Shown: piece after piece, positions 52,999 to 60,732 of the stretch
Position numbering within the stretch: the stretch's first letter is position 1
Layout of the letters: every line of letters begins with the position of its first letter
Assembly (NCBI RefSeq): GCF_000812025.2
Contig: NZ_JWJE02000010.1
Coordinates: forward strand, 1-64,000
Reading direction: 5' to 3'
DNA from: Bacillus thermotolerans
GTDB taxonomy: Bacteria > Bacillota > Bacilli > Bacillales > Domibacillaceae
Length of the DNA stretch: 64,000 bases
Notes under the pieces: model-generated
Seen by the model: the letters and a program-made list of their open reading frames with translations, nothing else
Database searches by the model: none
What the model was told of the DNA's origin: nothing
Made by a program: the position numbers and the translations under genes

Positions 52999-53646
52999 TT
53001 ACTTCCACTGAGCAACCTGGTTAATAGGAAGACGCACAGATGGATATCCATCATCGGCTGCTTTCCCCATAGAAATCAGCATAACTGGAACGTAGCGCTC
53101 TTTATCTAACCCAAACGCCTCGGCAATCTTGTCTTTCTCATATCCGCCAATCGGATTCGTGTCATATCCGTACGCACGGGCAGCAAGCATTAGCTGCATA
53201 GACACAAGGCCTGCATCTATCAAGACCGCGTCTTTCATTTCCTCTCGTGAAATGTTCTCAAAATAGCCCGAGAAGGACGCTTGAATTTGTTCTTTTACCT
53301 CTTTCGGCATATATCCTTTTTCTACAGCTGCCCCATAGATGTCCTCGAATTTTTCAAAGTTATTCAAGTCACCGAAAACGGCAATAACAGCTGATGATGT
53401 CTCTACTTGTGTTTGATTGAAACTTGCCAACGGAGCAAGCACAGCCTTTGCCTCGGGACTTTCAATAATGAGAAAGCGCCATGGCTGCATATTCACTGAA
53501 GATGGAGCACGTGTAGCTAATGTAAGGATATCCTCCATCTCTTCACGGCTAATTTTCACTGATGGATCGTAGCGCTTAATGGAACGTCGTTCTGCCACGA
53601 TTTTTTTGAAATCATTCGTTACTTGTGTGGTAGACATAGTTGTCAT
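52999..53646 (-). CDS. Nitroreductase-family NAD(P)H:FMN oxidoreductase
   Basis: 215 residues. The FMN-binding segments are ERRSIKRYDPS at the N-terminus, RAPSSVNMQPWRFLII, and the C-terminal GYDTNPIGGYEKDKIAEAFGLDKERYVPVMLISMGKA. It resembles the B. subtilis MhqN/YodC group, induced by quinones and electrophiles; the exact member cannot be fixed. An AAGGAG lies 11 nt before ATG 53646. Confidence 0.88.
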   Translation of the reverse strand: MTTMSTTQVTNDFKKIVAERRSIKRYDPSVKISREEMEDILTLATRAPSSVNMQPWRFLIIESPEAKAVLAPLASFNQTQVETSSAVIAVFGDLNNFEKFEDIYGAAVEKGYMPKEVKEQIQASFSGYFENISREEMKDAVLIDAGLVSMQLMLAARAYGYDTNPIGGYEKDKIAEAFGLDKERYVPVMLISMGKAADDGYPSVRLPINQVAQWK

Positions 53647-53682
53647 TTCCCTATACTCTCCTTTTCATGCTAGCTATTTATT

Positions 53683-53710
53683 TTAGACAAACATACAAAT
53701 AAGTGTCTAA
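53683..53710. promoter_or_regulatory. Inverted repeat in the nitroreductase promoter region
   Basis: TTAGACA (53683-53689) and TGTCTAA (53704-53710) are exact inverted repeats 14 bp apart, 37 bp upstream of the gene, and overlap plausible promoter hexamers. An operator for a redox or MarR-type regulator is likely but unnamed. Confidence 0.45.
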
Positions 53711-53792
53711 CGTATAGATCGCTTTTTACCATACTCCACTTTTCTTTCACTGTAAACTGAGAAGCATTAGTATCAACGCATCCTAAGGAATT

Positions 53793-53829
53793 CAAAAAAA
53801 ACCTTCAACCCGTAAGCGGGTCAAAGGTT
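53793..53829 (-). terminator. Terminator of mqo
   Basis: AACCTTCAACCCG pairs with CGGGTCAAAGGTT (small bulge) around TAAG. Eight T residues follow on the minus strand. Confidence 0.88.
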
Positions 53830-53862
53830 CACTATTTTATGTCTCTATCTAAATCTAAGAAA

Positions 53863-55374
53863 TTAGTTATGAACAGGTTGTTTCTTGTTTAGCTCAAGCG
53901 CTTCTGCTGTTGAAGTACGAACTTCCTCCAGGAGCTCTGGGTGATCCATTAGACGCACACCATAAGAAGGGATCATTTCTTTAATCTTAGACTCCCATTC
54001 TTCTATGCGCTGCGGGAAGCATTTCTTAATAACTTCAAGCATGACATGAACGGCAGTAGAAGCACCTGGAGAAGCGCCAAGCAATGCAGCAATCGAGCCG
54101 TCAGCGGCATTTACAACCTCTGTACCGAATTGAAGAGTTCCTTTGCCGCCAGCTTCTGTGTCTTTGATGACCTGAACGCGCTGGCCAGCTACGATTAAAT
54201 CCCAATCCTCGCTCTTCGCGTCCGGGATAAATTCACGCAATTCTTCCATACGCTGCTCTTTTGACAACATTACCTGCTGAACCAGGTATTTTGTTAATGA
54301 CATTTCTTTTGCGCCCGCCGCCAGCATAGTTAACACATTATTCGGCTTAACGGAAGTAACCAAATCGAGCATTGAACCATTTTTCAAGAACTTCGGCGAA
54401 AAGCCGGCAAATGGTCCAAACAATAATGATTTTTTGCCTTCGATATATCGTGTATCAAGATGCGGAACAGACATTGGCGGTGCGCCCACCTTTGCTTTTC
54501 CGTATACTTTTGCATGATGCTGCTCAATTACCTCTGGATTATTACATACCATGAAAATGCCGCTTACCGGGAATCCGCCAATGTGTTTTCCTTCAGGAAT
54601 GCCAGACTTCTGCAGTAAGTGCAGACTTCCGCCTCCAGCGCCGATAAAGACGAATTTTGCATTATGGTATTCTATTTTATCGCCAGCAATGTCATGGACC
54701 TTTACTTCCCATGAGCCATCGCTAGCACGCTTAAGATCTTGTATGCTGTGCTTGTAATTGACCTCAACACCTTGTCTTTCTAAGTGGTCAAATAACATGC
54801 GCGTCAAAGCACCAAAGTTGACATCTGTTCCAGAGTCGATTTTGGTTGCTGCAATTGGTTCATTCTCTGTACGGTTTTGCATAATAAGCGGGATCCATTC
54901 CGCCAACTTGGACGGATCCTCTGAAAATTCCATTCCTTTAAATAAAGGATTCTTGGAAAGCGCTTCAAAACGTTTCTTTAAAAACGCTACATTGCTTTCT
55001 CCTTGTACCATACTCATATGAGGTAATGGCATGATAAACTCCTGCGGGTTACGGATCAAATTACTTTTTACAAGATGAGACCAGAATTGCATGGAAACTT
55101 GGAACTGTTCGTTGATGTTTATAGCTTTAGTAATATCTATTGATCCATCTGGTTTTTCACTTGTGTAGTTAAGCTCACACAATGCTGCATGCCCTGTTCC
55201 CGCATTATTCAATTCGTGAGAGCTTTCCTCTCCTGCTCTCTCAAGCTTCTCAAATACTTTAATGTTCCAGTCAGGTGCTAATTCTTTTAACATTGTTCCC
55301 AATGTCGCACTCATGATGCCAGCACCTATTAAGATCACGTCTGTTCTAGTATGTTGGTTACTCATTTTTTCCAT
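53863..55374 (-). CDS. mqo: Malate:quinone oxidoreductase
   Basis: 503 residues, full length. FAD-binding [81 protein letters not shown] and [18 protein letters not shown] are all characteristic. This peripheral membrane FAD enzyme oxidises malate to oxaloacetate and passes electrons to the quinone pool, bypassing NAD-malate dehydrogenase. ATG 55374 follows AGGAGATAAGG. Monocistronic, behind a promoter with two operator copies. Confidence 0.96.
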   Translation of the reverse strand: MEKMSNQHTRTDVILIGAGIMSATLGTMLKELAPDWNIKVFEKLERAGEESSHELNNAGTGHAALCELNYTSEKPDGSIDITKAININEQFQVSMQFWSHLVKSNLIRNPQEFIMPLPHMSMVQGESNVAFLKKRFEALSKNPLFKGMEFSEDPSKLAEWIPLIMQNRTENEPIAATKIDSGTDVNFGALTRMLFDHLERQGVEVNYKHSIQDLKRASDGSWEVKVHDIAGDKIEYHNAKFVFIGAGGGSLHLLQKSGIPEGKHIGGFPVSGIFMVCNNPEVIEQHHAKVYGKAKVGAPPMSVPHLDTRYIEGKKSLLFGPFAGFSPKFLKNGSMLDLVTSVKPNNVLTMLAAGAKEMSLTKYLVQQVMLSKEQRMEELREFIPDAKSEDWDLIVAGQRVQVIKDTEAGGKGTLQFGTEVVNAADGSIAALLGASPGASTAVHVMLEVIKKCFPQRIEEWESKIKEMIPSYGVRLMDHPELLEEVRTSTAEALELNKKQPVHN

Positions 55375-55475
55375 CCTTATCTCCTAAGATTTGCAGAAAG
55401 GATGTAAGCACTCTAGCATTGCGTCACAGCAAGCCAGGGCGCAAACTAGTCACACATCTTTTCTGGCTCAATTTT

Positions 55476-55505
55476 ATCATACTAATAGTATATCACTATT
55501 ATCAA
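55476..55505 (-). promoter_or_regulatory. Sigma-A promoter of mqo
   Basis: On the minus strand TTGATA (55505-55500), 18-bp spacer, TATGAT (55481-55476). The predicted 5' leader is about 95 nt. The gap 55375-55692 has no gene. Confidence 0.6.
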
Positions 55506-55519
55506 TAGTGTGTCACTAT
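55485..55519. promoter_or_regulatory. Tandem palindromic operators in the mqo promoter
   Basis: ATAGTATATCACTAT (55485-55499) and ATAGTGTGTCACTAT (55505-55519) are near-identical 15-bp palindromes exactly 20 bp apart. One lies in the spacer and the other just upstream of the -35, a geometry typical of repression by cooperative dimers. The regulator is not identified. Confidence 0.6.
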
Positions 55520-55692
55520 GATCTGTCGATTACATGTCGATTAAAATGGTTCTTTACTATTATACAATAATTATAGTTTTTTTAAAAGATATCGACAGGA
55601 TTCTGCCTGTTCTTTCAATTTCCGCGGACTTGTATCGACTAACTTTGCATGATTCAGCACTTTATTTATAAAAGGTTAGATACTCCCGCTTT

Positions 55693-56418
55693 TTACTTAT
55701 CAAACCCCAAACTTTCTATCAGCAAGTATATTCCAGTAAACAATAGGATCAAATATGTAAATAGGCGAAACATATGCTGATTGACCCACTTAAATAATAG
55801 TTGTCCTAAATACAAGCCTATTAATACGAAAGGAAGAGCCCATACACTCGATATCCAAATTGTCTTGTTTGTTCCAGCGAAAAACATTTGGATGATTAAA
55901 CTAGTGAAATATATAAACAAGTAAAAGGCTAGCGTGGTACCTCTCAGCTTTTCTTTTCGAGTATCTGTTCCTGAAAAATACAATAATAATGGCGGACCCG
56001 GCATACCTATGCTCGTTGTAAGTGATCCTGACAGTCCCCCTGCAAGCAAATCCCTCTTCTCATTTTGAGCCATTCGGAATTTAAGTATTAACATAATTGT
56101 GAGGACTAAAATAATGAGGCTTACTCCTAACTTTAATTTATGAATATCTATTAATACAAAAGCAACGATGCCTATCGGCAGACCTGGGATGCTGCCTGCT
56201 ATGAGTCTTTTCAAGATGCTATAATCAATATCCTTTTTAATCTTTCTCATCAATGCGCCAGATATAAATAGAGACAGTAATAAATTGATCTGAATAGCCT
56301 CCGTTGGTTTGAATAGTAAAAGAAGAAAAGGAGTAGCCAAAATCGAAAAGCCAAACCCTGTACTTGTTTGAAGTATAGAAGCGATTAAAATGATGATAAT
56401 AAAGGCTACTGCCTCCAT
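55693..56418 (-). CDS. TSUP/TauE-SafE family permease
   Basis: 241 residues with about seven to eight membrane segments. The duplicated TSUP motif is visible as ASILQTSTGFGFSILATPFLLLLF near the start and GGLSGSLTTSIGMPGPPLLLYF in the middle. Members move sulfite, sulfonates or other organic anions; the substrate here is unknown. ATG 56418 has AGCAGGTG upstream; the frame opens at 56451. Confidence 0.85.
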   Translation of the reverse strand: MEAVAFIIIILIASILQTSTGFGFSILATPFLLLLFKPTEAIQINLLLSLFISGALMRKIKKDIDYSILKRLIAGSIPGLPIGIVAFVLIDIHKLKLGVSLIILVLTIMLILKFRMAQNEKRDLLAGGLSGSLTTSIGMPGPPLLLYFSGTDTRKEKLRGTTLAFYLFIYFTSLIIQMFFAGTNKTIWISSVWALPFVLIGLYLGQLLFKWVNQHMFRLFTYLILLFTGIYLLIESLGFDK

Positions 56419-56493
56419 AAGACACCTGCTTTCTATGCAGCATACGTTCATGTGCTGCCTTGATTATCCCGATAAACACCGATACACGCTTTT

Positions 56494-56519
56494 AAGCCTC
56501 CTGACCAGGCGGCTTTTTC
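56494..56519 (+). terminator. Orphan terminator 1
   Basis: AAGCCTCCTG (56494-56503) pairs with CAGGCGGCTT (56506-56515) with one mismatch, followed by TTTCT. No plus-strand gene precedes it. Confidence 0.65.
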
Positions 56520-56573
56520 TAGGAAAACAAACCAATGTAAGAATCTTCATTTACTTATGGTACAGGGCACCTG

Positions 56574-56603
56574 GCTGCATCACAAGTCAATGCGGCTTTT
56601 TTT
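56574..56603 (+). terminator. Orphan terminator 2
   Basis: GCTGCAT (56574-56580) pairs with ATGCGGC (56590-56596) with one G-U pair, followed by seven T residues. Confidence 0.65.
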
Positions 56604-56992
56604 AATGCTCGAAATGTAAAGACGCTAGTATAGCTCCATTCACCCAGGGAACCGTCTTTCTTTTTATATTATGGCTATTTACTTCATCATTCTCTTCACA
56701 ATACGTTTCGTTGTAACGCATCTAAATAAGGCTTTTACTATCCTTTAAAAAGGAATGCGCATAGCTGCTCATTTTCCATTTCCTTCATTACTAAAATTCT
56801 TCCTGCGTATTTTATGGATTATACAAACATGATAATAAACCATTAATGTGAGACGATTTCTGGATGGATAAAGAACACTTTAACCTAACCATCGGAAAAA
56901 CGCTCAAAATACGGTCGTCACGGTAACAATTATTTCTTTATGAGGATTTGCCGATGTCCCACTCTCGATATGTTTATATAACTTTTAAGAAA

Positions 56993-57019
56993 CACTGTTC
57001 TTCAGGACAGTGCTTTTTT
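56993..57019 (+). terminator. Orphan terminator 3
   Basis: CACTGTTC (56993-57000) pairs with GGACAGTG (57005-57012) with one G-U, tetraloop TTCA, then six T residues. Confidence 0.75.
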
Positions 57020-57156
57020 GCATGAAGTATATCGTCGCATTTATCACCCAGCCTGGCGGTGATCGGAGTCTATTGAAGATTAATAATCTTATTTTATAAA
57101 AATTTAAAATATTGTTTACTTTAGATTATAGGCATGCTATATTCATAACAACATAA

Positions 57157-57184
57157 CAGTTTTATTTCACCCGTGTTAAAACTG
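57157..57184. promoter_or_regulatory. Inverted repeat upstream of the DUF485/symporter pair
   Basis: CAGTTTTA (57157-57164) and TAAAACTG (57177-57184) are exact inverted repeats 12 bp apart. Operator or leader hairpin; not assigned. Confidence 0.4.
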
Positions 57185-57245
57185 AGGTATAGGTTTTTAT
57201 AGAAAGGAGGCCTATTCAAATTTAAATTTTTTAATTTGTAAGGGT

Positions 57246-57265
57246 TTACATGTTAAAATATGTAA
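57246..57265. promoter_or_regulatory. Second inverted repeat in the symporter leader
   Basis: TTACAT (57246-57251) and ATGTAA (57260-57265) are inverted copies, 50 nt before the start codon. Possible operator. Confidence 0.35.
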
Positions 57266-57315
57266 CTTGAAATCATCAAACTAAAATATACTGTTATAAA
57301 GTGAGGAGATGTTTT

Positions 57316-57675
57316 ATGTCACAACCACAAATGAAATTTGACGACATATCTGCACAAAAAGCAGAGAAGAAGATTCCTTACGAAAGACTGGTCCAGACGG
57401 AAGAATTTAAGGATTTACTGCAAAAGAAAAAATCATTTATCATTCCGACTACTGTCTTCTTTCTCATCTTTTATTTTACATTGCCTTTATTAGCCGCTTA
57501 TACAAAGATACTGCACGTAGAAATCTTGGGCCCAATTACAGGTGCATGGATATTTGCCGGCTTGCAATTCTTGCTTGTTTGGATATGCGGCTTTATTTAT
57601 GTAAAGAAATCCGAAAATTACGACAGAATGGCAAAAGGTGTTTTACAAAAGTATAGAAAGGAGCTAAGTAAATGA
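57316..57675 (+). CDS. ywcB: DUF485 small membrane protein, YwcB-like
   Basis: 119 residues. Two membrane helices (IIPTTVFFLIFYFTLPLLAAY and ITGAWIFAGLQFLLVWICGFIY) flanked by basic termini, the DUF485 pattern. DUF485 proteins are encoded next to acetate/monocarboxylate-type sodium symporters and probably assist them. ATG 57316 with GAGGAG 7 nt upstream is chosen over GTG 57301. It overlaps the symporter start by ATGA. Confidence 0.88.
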   Translation: MSQPQMKFDDISAQKAEKKIPYERLVQTEEFKDLLQKKKSFIIPTTVFFLIFYFTLPLLAAYTKILHVEILGPITGAWIFAGLQFLLVWICGFIYVKKSENYDRMAKGVLQKYRKELSK

Positions 57676-59228
57676 GTGTCCTCTCTATTCTTCTGTTTGT
57701 AGGAATAATTGTCTTAACTCTTTTAATTACGTACTTCTCTTCAAAAAAGACAAAAAGTACTAGCGACTTCTATACAGCCGGAGGCGGACTGACCGCCACA
57801 CAAAACGGCTTAGCCGTAGCTGGAGATTTTATGTCGGCGGCTTCCTTCCTGGGAATCACTGGAGCAATTTCCTTAATTGGATTCGATGGATTTTATATGA
57901 GTATCGGAAACCTGCTAGGCTTTTTATTTCTACTGTATTTAATTGCGGAGCCTATGCGGAATTTAGGAAAGTACACCTTGGCTGATATGATGACATCCCG
58001 TTTTAAATCGAACAAAGTTCGCGGGACAGCAGCTGCCAGCACACTGGTTATTTCGATCTTTTACATGATCGCACAGTTAGTCGGCGGCGGCGGCCTAATT
58101 AGTTTAATGTTAGGAATTGAGTACTGGTTAGCCGTTGTAATTGTTGGTGTTTTAATGACTGTATATGTTATTTTTGGCGGAATGACCGCCACAAGCTGGG
58201 TTCAAATTACAAAAGCAATCCTTTTACTCGGCGGGTCGTTTGTGTTAACGTTTCTAGTTTTTTCCAAATTTGACTTCAGCATCATTCAAATGTTCGAGCA
58301 AATCAAATCAGCGAGTCCATTTGGAGAGGAGTTAGCAAATCCGGGGAATAAATACAGCAACGGATTGGATATGCTTTCTCTTAATATAGCGCTTGTCCTC
58401 GGTGTAGCAGGACTGCCGCATTTACTTATCCGCTTTTTCACTGTAAAAGATGCGGTAACAGCAAGAAAGTCCGTCGTCTACTCCACATGGTTTATCGGGG
58501 CATTTTTCTTAATGGTTGTCTTCCTTGGATTTGGAGCTACTGTTTTTGTCGGCTGGGATGAGATCATGGCAGCTAATCCTGCTGGAAACTTAGCTGCACC
58601 AATGTTAGCCTTAGCCCTGGGCGGAGACTTCTTATTCGCCTTTATTTCGGCGGTTGCCTTTGCGACCATTCTTGCGGTTGTTTCAGCTCTCGTTTTAACA
58701 TCAGCCTCTGCCTTCGCCCATGATATTTATGGACAAATTATTAAAAAAGGAAATATCACAGAAAAGCAGCAAATGAAGGTAGCCCGCATTTCTTCTATTA
58801 CTGTAGCTATTGCGTCTATCCTTCTAGCACTAGTAGCCCAGAATTTAAACGTTGCATTTCTGTCTGTTCTAGCTTTAGGAATCGCAGCAAGTGCCAACCT
58901 TCCTGTTATGTTATGCACGATCTATTGGAAAAAATTCAATGCGACAGGTGCTGTAACAGGGATGTTAGTCGGATTAATCAGCTCTGTCATTCTGGTTTTA
59001 TTAAGCCCGAATGTATGGAACCCAGAGCCAGGTGCAGCGATTTTAACAGGAGACCCGCTGTTTCCATTAGCAAACCCAACGATCTTTACCGTCCCATTAG
59101 GTTTTCTGGGAGCATATTTAGGAACTGTCCTGTCAGCTAATAAACAGAAAGCTGACACAGGGGACTTTGAAGAGGTACTGTTTAAATCTAATACAGGTTT
59201 TGGAATTAGTGCACCTGAAGAACATTAA
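57672..59228 (+). CDS. ywcA: Sodium:solute symporter of the ActP/YwcA type
   Basis: 518 residues, about 13 membrane segments. SSS-family features are SDFYTAGGGLTATQNGLAVAGDFMSAASFLG, the GLPHLLIRFFTVKD segment and the helix with LVLTSASAFAHDIY. The DUF485 partner favours the ActP (acetate and short monocarboxylate) branch over proline or pantothenate carriers. Translationally coupled to the DUF485 gene. Strong terminator downstream. Confidence 0.9.
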   Translation: MSVLSILLFVGIIVLTLLITYFSSKKTKSTSDFYTAGGGLTATQNGLAVAGDFMSAASFLGITGAISLIGFDGFYMSIGNLLGFLFLLYLIAEPMRNLGKYTLADMMTSRFKSNKVRGTAAASTLVISIFYMIAQLVGGGGLISLMLGIEYWLAVVIVGVLMTVYVIFGGMTATSWVQITKAILLLGGSFVLTFLVFSKFDFSIIQMFEQIKSASPFGEELANPGNKYSNGLDMLSLNIALVLGVAGLPHLLIRFFTVKDAVTARKSVVYSTWFIGAFFLMVVFLGFGATVFVGWDEIMAANPAGNLAAPMLALALGGDFLFAFISAVAFATILAVVSALVLTSASAFAHDIYGQIIKKGNITEKQQMKVARISSITVAIASILLALVAQNLNVAFLSVLALGIAASANLPVMLCTIYWKKFNATGAVTGMLVGLISSVILVLLSPNVWNPEPGAAILTGDPLFPLANPTIFTVPLGFLGAYLGTVLSANKQKADTGDFEEVLFKSNTGFGISAPEEH

Positions 59229-59533
59229 TTGATTGTTGTTTAGGACGGACCATCTACCAAACAAATAATAATCAGAAGAAATGCGCGAGAAACGAAAAGA
59301 TAATTCTCGTTTATTACAAGGCAAAACCCGTTAAGTTTTTATATCTTAACGGGTTTTGCCTTCTTAAATGCTCATGCGTACAAAAGTCGAGCCTTAAAAA
59401 GTAAAAACAACTATCCACAGCTCCGCCAGGAAAAGGGAAGTTGTTTTCGCCACAAATCATTTGCAGATGAACCAAACTCGATGAGCTTGGTAATTTACAA
59501 GTGGCAACAGGCACATATTTTTAGCAGAATGCC
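59229..59533. other. 305-bp gap after the symporter
   Basis: Holds the symporter terminator (59318-59365) and a single CTATCCACA, one base off a DnaA box, near 59409. Nothing else seen. Confidence 0.4.
59318..59365 (+). terminator. Terminator of the symporter gene
   Basis: An 18-nt perfect inverted repeat (59318-59335 and 59345-59362; core CAAAACCCGTTAAG) with a 9-nt loop and a TTCTT tail. Confidence 0.9.
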
Positions 59534-59644
59534 TTAATTTCTTCCTCCGCGAGCATTCGATCTTCCTTTCTTTCTTCTTTGTTCATTGGACTCCTTATTA
59601 GAATCGTTTATTTTTTCTTTGCGTGCATTTGAGTCTTTTACCAT
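59534..59644 (-). CDS. Small basic protein (36 aa), not previously called
   Basis: Reads MVKDSNARKEKINDSN, then KESNEQRRKKGRSNARGGRN, then TAA. About one third of residues are Arg or Lys, with many Asn and Ser and no hydrophobic core, so it is probably disordered and could bind nucleic acid. The gene call rests on GCGGAGGG 7 nt before ATG 59644, a strong site for such a short frame. No family recognised; the composition resembles minor small spore proteins only vaguely. Confidence 0.6.
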   Translation of the reverse strand: MVKDSNARKEKINDSNKESNEQRRKKGRSNARGGRN

Positions 59645-60037
59645 ATTTATTCCCTCCGCTATCCTTAAGAATGTTATTCAGCAACATCAAGTATTATAAT
59701 AACCGAGGGGTGTTGAATTATTCGGTGGCAAGCAAATGTTTCGTTTAGCAACGTTCTACAAATAGCTTGCAGCACCTTTTATGATGAAACAAAAATAGCT
59801 GCTCAAAAAGACAAGAAAAGATTGCGGAAGCACAGGGATTAGAAGAGAAAATCCTAAAGGTTTTTAACAACAACTGTCAGATAGACGACACTCGAAAAAT
59901 AAATAAGCTGGGTTTGACGGCCTCTAAACACCGCATAGGACGATGAATGGATGACCCTCGAATCCGTCTGCATGCGCCTAATCATCGGATACACCATACA
60001 CCAATGACTTCAATGACATACGCAATAAAAACCTTAT
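59645..60037. other. 393-bp gap with IS remnant
   Basis: Apart from the IS3-like fragment at 59821-59946 no coding sequence is supported. The region looks like decayed insertion DNA between the small protein gene and rlmH. Confidence 0.4.
59821..59946 (+). mobile_element. Decayed IS3-family transposase fragment
   Basis: The frame reads ...LEEKILKVFNNNCQIDDTRK, INKLGLTASKHRIGR, then TGA. This matches the pattern of the IS3 OrfB helix-turn-helix segment (I..IF..N...YGTRKI...L...G...S..RIGR) with the YG pair lost. No ORF continues and no terminal inverted repeats or target duplication were found. A remnant only. Confidence 0.5.
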
Positions 60038-60517
60038 TTACTTATGATACGGTTCGCCTCGATTAATCCGAAAACTCCGGTACACCTGCTCCAGCAAAAT
60101 GAGACGCATGAGCTGATGAGGAAAAGTCATTTTTGAAAAAGATAGCGTGTCATTCGCCCGCTGCATAACATCCTTATGCAAGCCAAGGGATCCTCCGATG
60201 ACAAAGGCGATTTTGCTTTTTCCGTAAGTGGCTAGCCTGTCGAGATCCTCTGCCAGTTCCTCAGAGGTCTTCATTTTCCCTTCGATCGCGAGGGCGATCA
60301 CGTGTGCATCGGGACTGATCTTCGCTAAAATTCGCTCTCCTTCCTTCTGTTTCACCTGCTCCATTTCTGTTATACTTAGTTCCTCGGGCGCTTTTTCATC
60401 CGCCACCTCGATCATATCCAGCTTCGCATAAGCAGATAAACGTTTAGCGTATTCATCAATGCCTTGCTTCAAATATTTTTCTTTTAACTTACCAACAGTA
60501 ATAATTGTAATATTCAC
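60038..60517 (-). CDS. rlmH: 23S rRNA (pseudouridine1915-N3)-methyltransferase RlmH
   Basis: 159 residues, exact family length. The SPOUT signature is complete: [54 protein letters not shown], and the terminal [20 protein letters not shown]-type end ([21 protein letters not shown]). It methylates pseudouridine 1915 in helix 69 with SAM as a homodimer. In Bacillus it follows the walRK-htrC genes; here a glycerophosphodiesterase gene on the other strand lies in between. Confidence 0.97.
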   Translation of the reverse strand: MNITIITVGKLKEKYLKQGIDEYAKRLSAYAKLDMIEVADEKAPEELSITEMEQVKQKEGERILAKISPDAHVIALAIEGKMKTSEELAEDLDRLATYGKSKIAFVIGGSLGLHKDVMQRANDTLSFSKMTFPHQLMRLILLEQVYRSFRINRGEPYHK

Positions 60518-60552
60518 AGCATGTCCTCACTTTATAAACAATTGCAAACAAG

Positions 60553-60581
60553 TTATGCACAAACTTATACACATATCCACA
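60553..60581. promoter_or_regulatory. DnaA-box cluster near rlmH
   Basis: TTATGCACA (60553-60561) and TTATACACA (60565-60573) fit TTATNCACA. ATATCCACA (60573-60581) differs by one base. All are in the same orientation within 29 bp. Confidence 0.6.
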
Positions 60582-60659
60582 ATTGTGTATTTTTCTCCTC
60601 CATTTTAGCACATTTTTCTGCTCACCTTTTCTTCAATTTTTCCCCATTCATCTTTCAAA

Positions 60660-60698
60660 TTTACTTCCCATTAATACCTCCTTTACATTTTGTTGCCA
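60660..60698 (+). promoter_or_regulatory. PhoP box of the glycerophosphodiesterase gene
   Basis: TTTACT (60660), TTAATA (60671), TTTACA (60682) and weaker TTGCCA (60693) are spaced exactly 11 bp apart. A TATATA -10-like element (60711-60716) follows at suitable distance. Confidence 0.65.
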
Positions 60699-60732
60699 AA
60701 ATAGAAGCGTATATACAAAAGGGGGAAATGAA

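Larger units (their letters stand above)
56419..57315. other. About 900-bp region without a recognised gene
   Basis: Contains three plus-strand terminators, at 56494, 56574 and 56993 (listed), with no plus-strand gene in front of them. It also holds inverted repeats before the symporter pair (listed) and a perfect AAAGGAGG (57204-57211) not followed by a usable start. A 20-codon frame MDKEHFNLTIGKTLKI... near 56863 looks like the start of a helix-turn-helix regulator but stops early. No function claimed. Confidence 0.5.

Noticed and set aside
56863-57018. A possible XRE-type regulator remnant (MDKEHFNLTIGKTLKI...)
   Set aside because: Only about 20 codons before a stop, with no further match. 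Too little to call.
60583-60732. N-terminal extension of the glycerophosphodiesterase
   Set aside because: The extension would hide the signal peptide and covers the PhoP and DnaA sites. ATG 60733 has a ribosome binding site.
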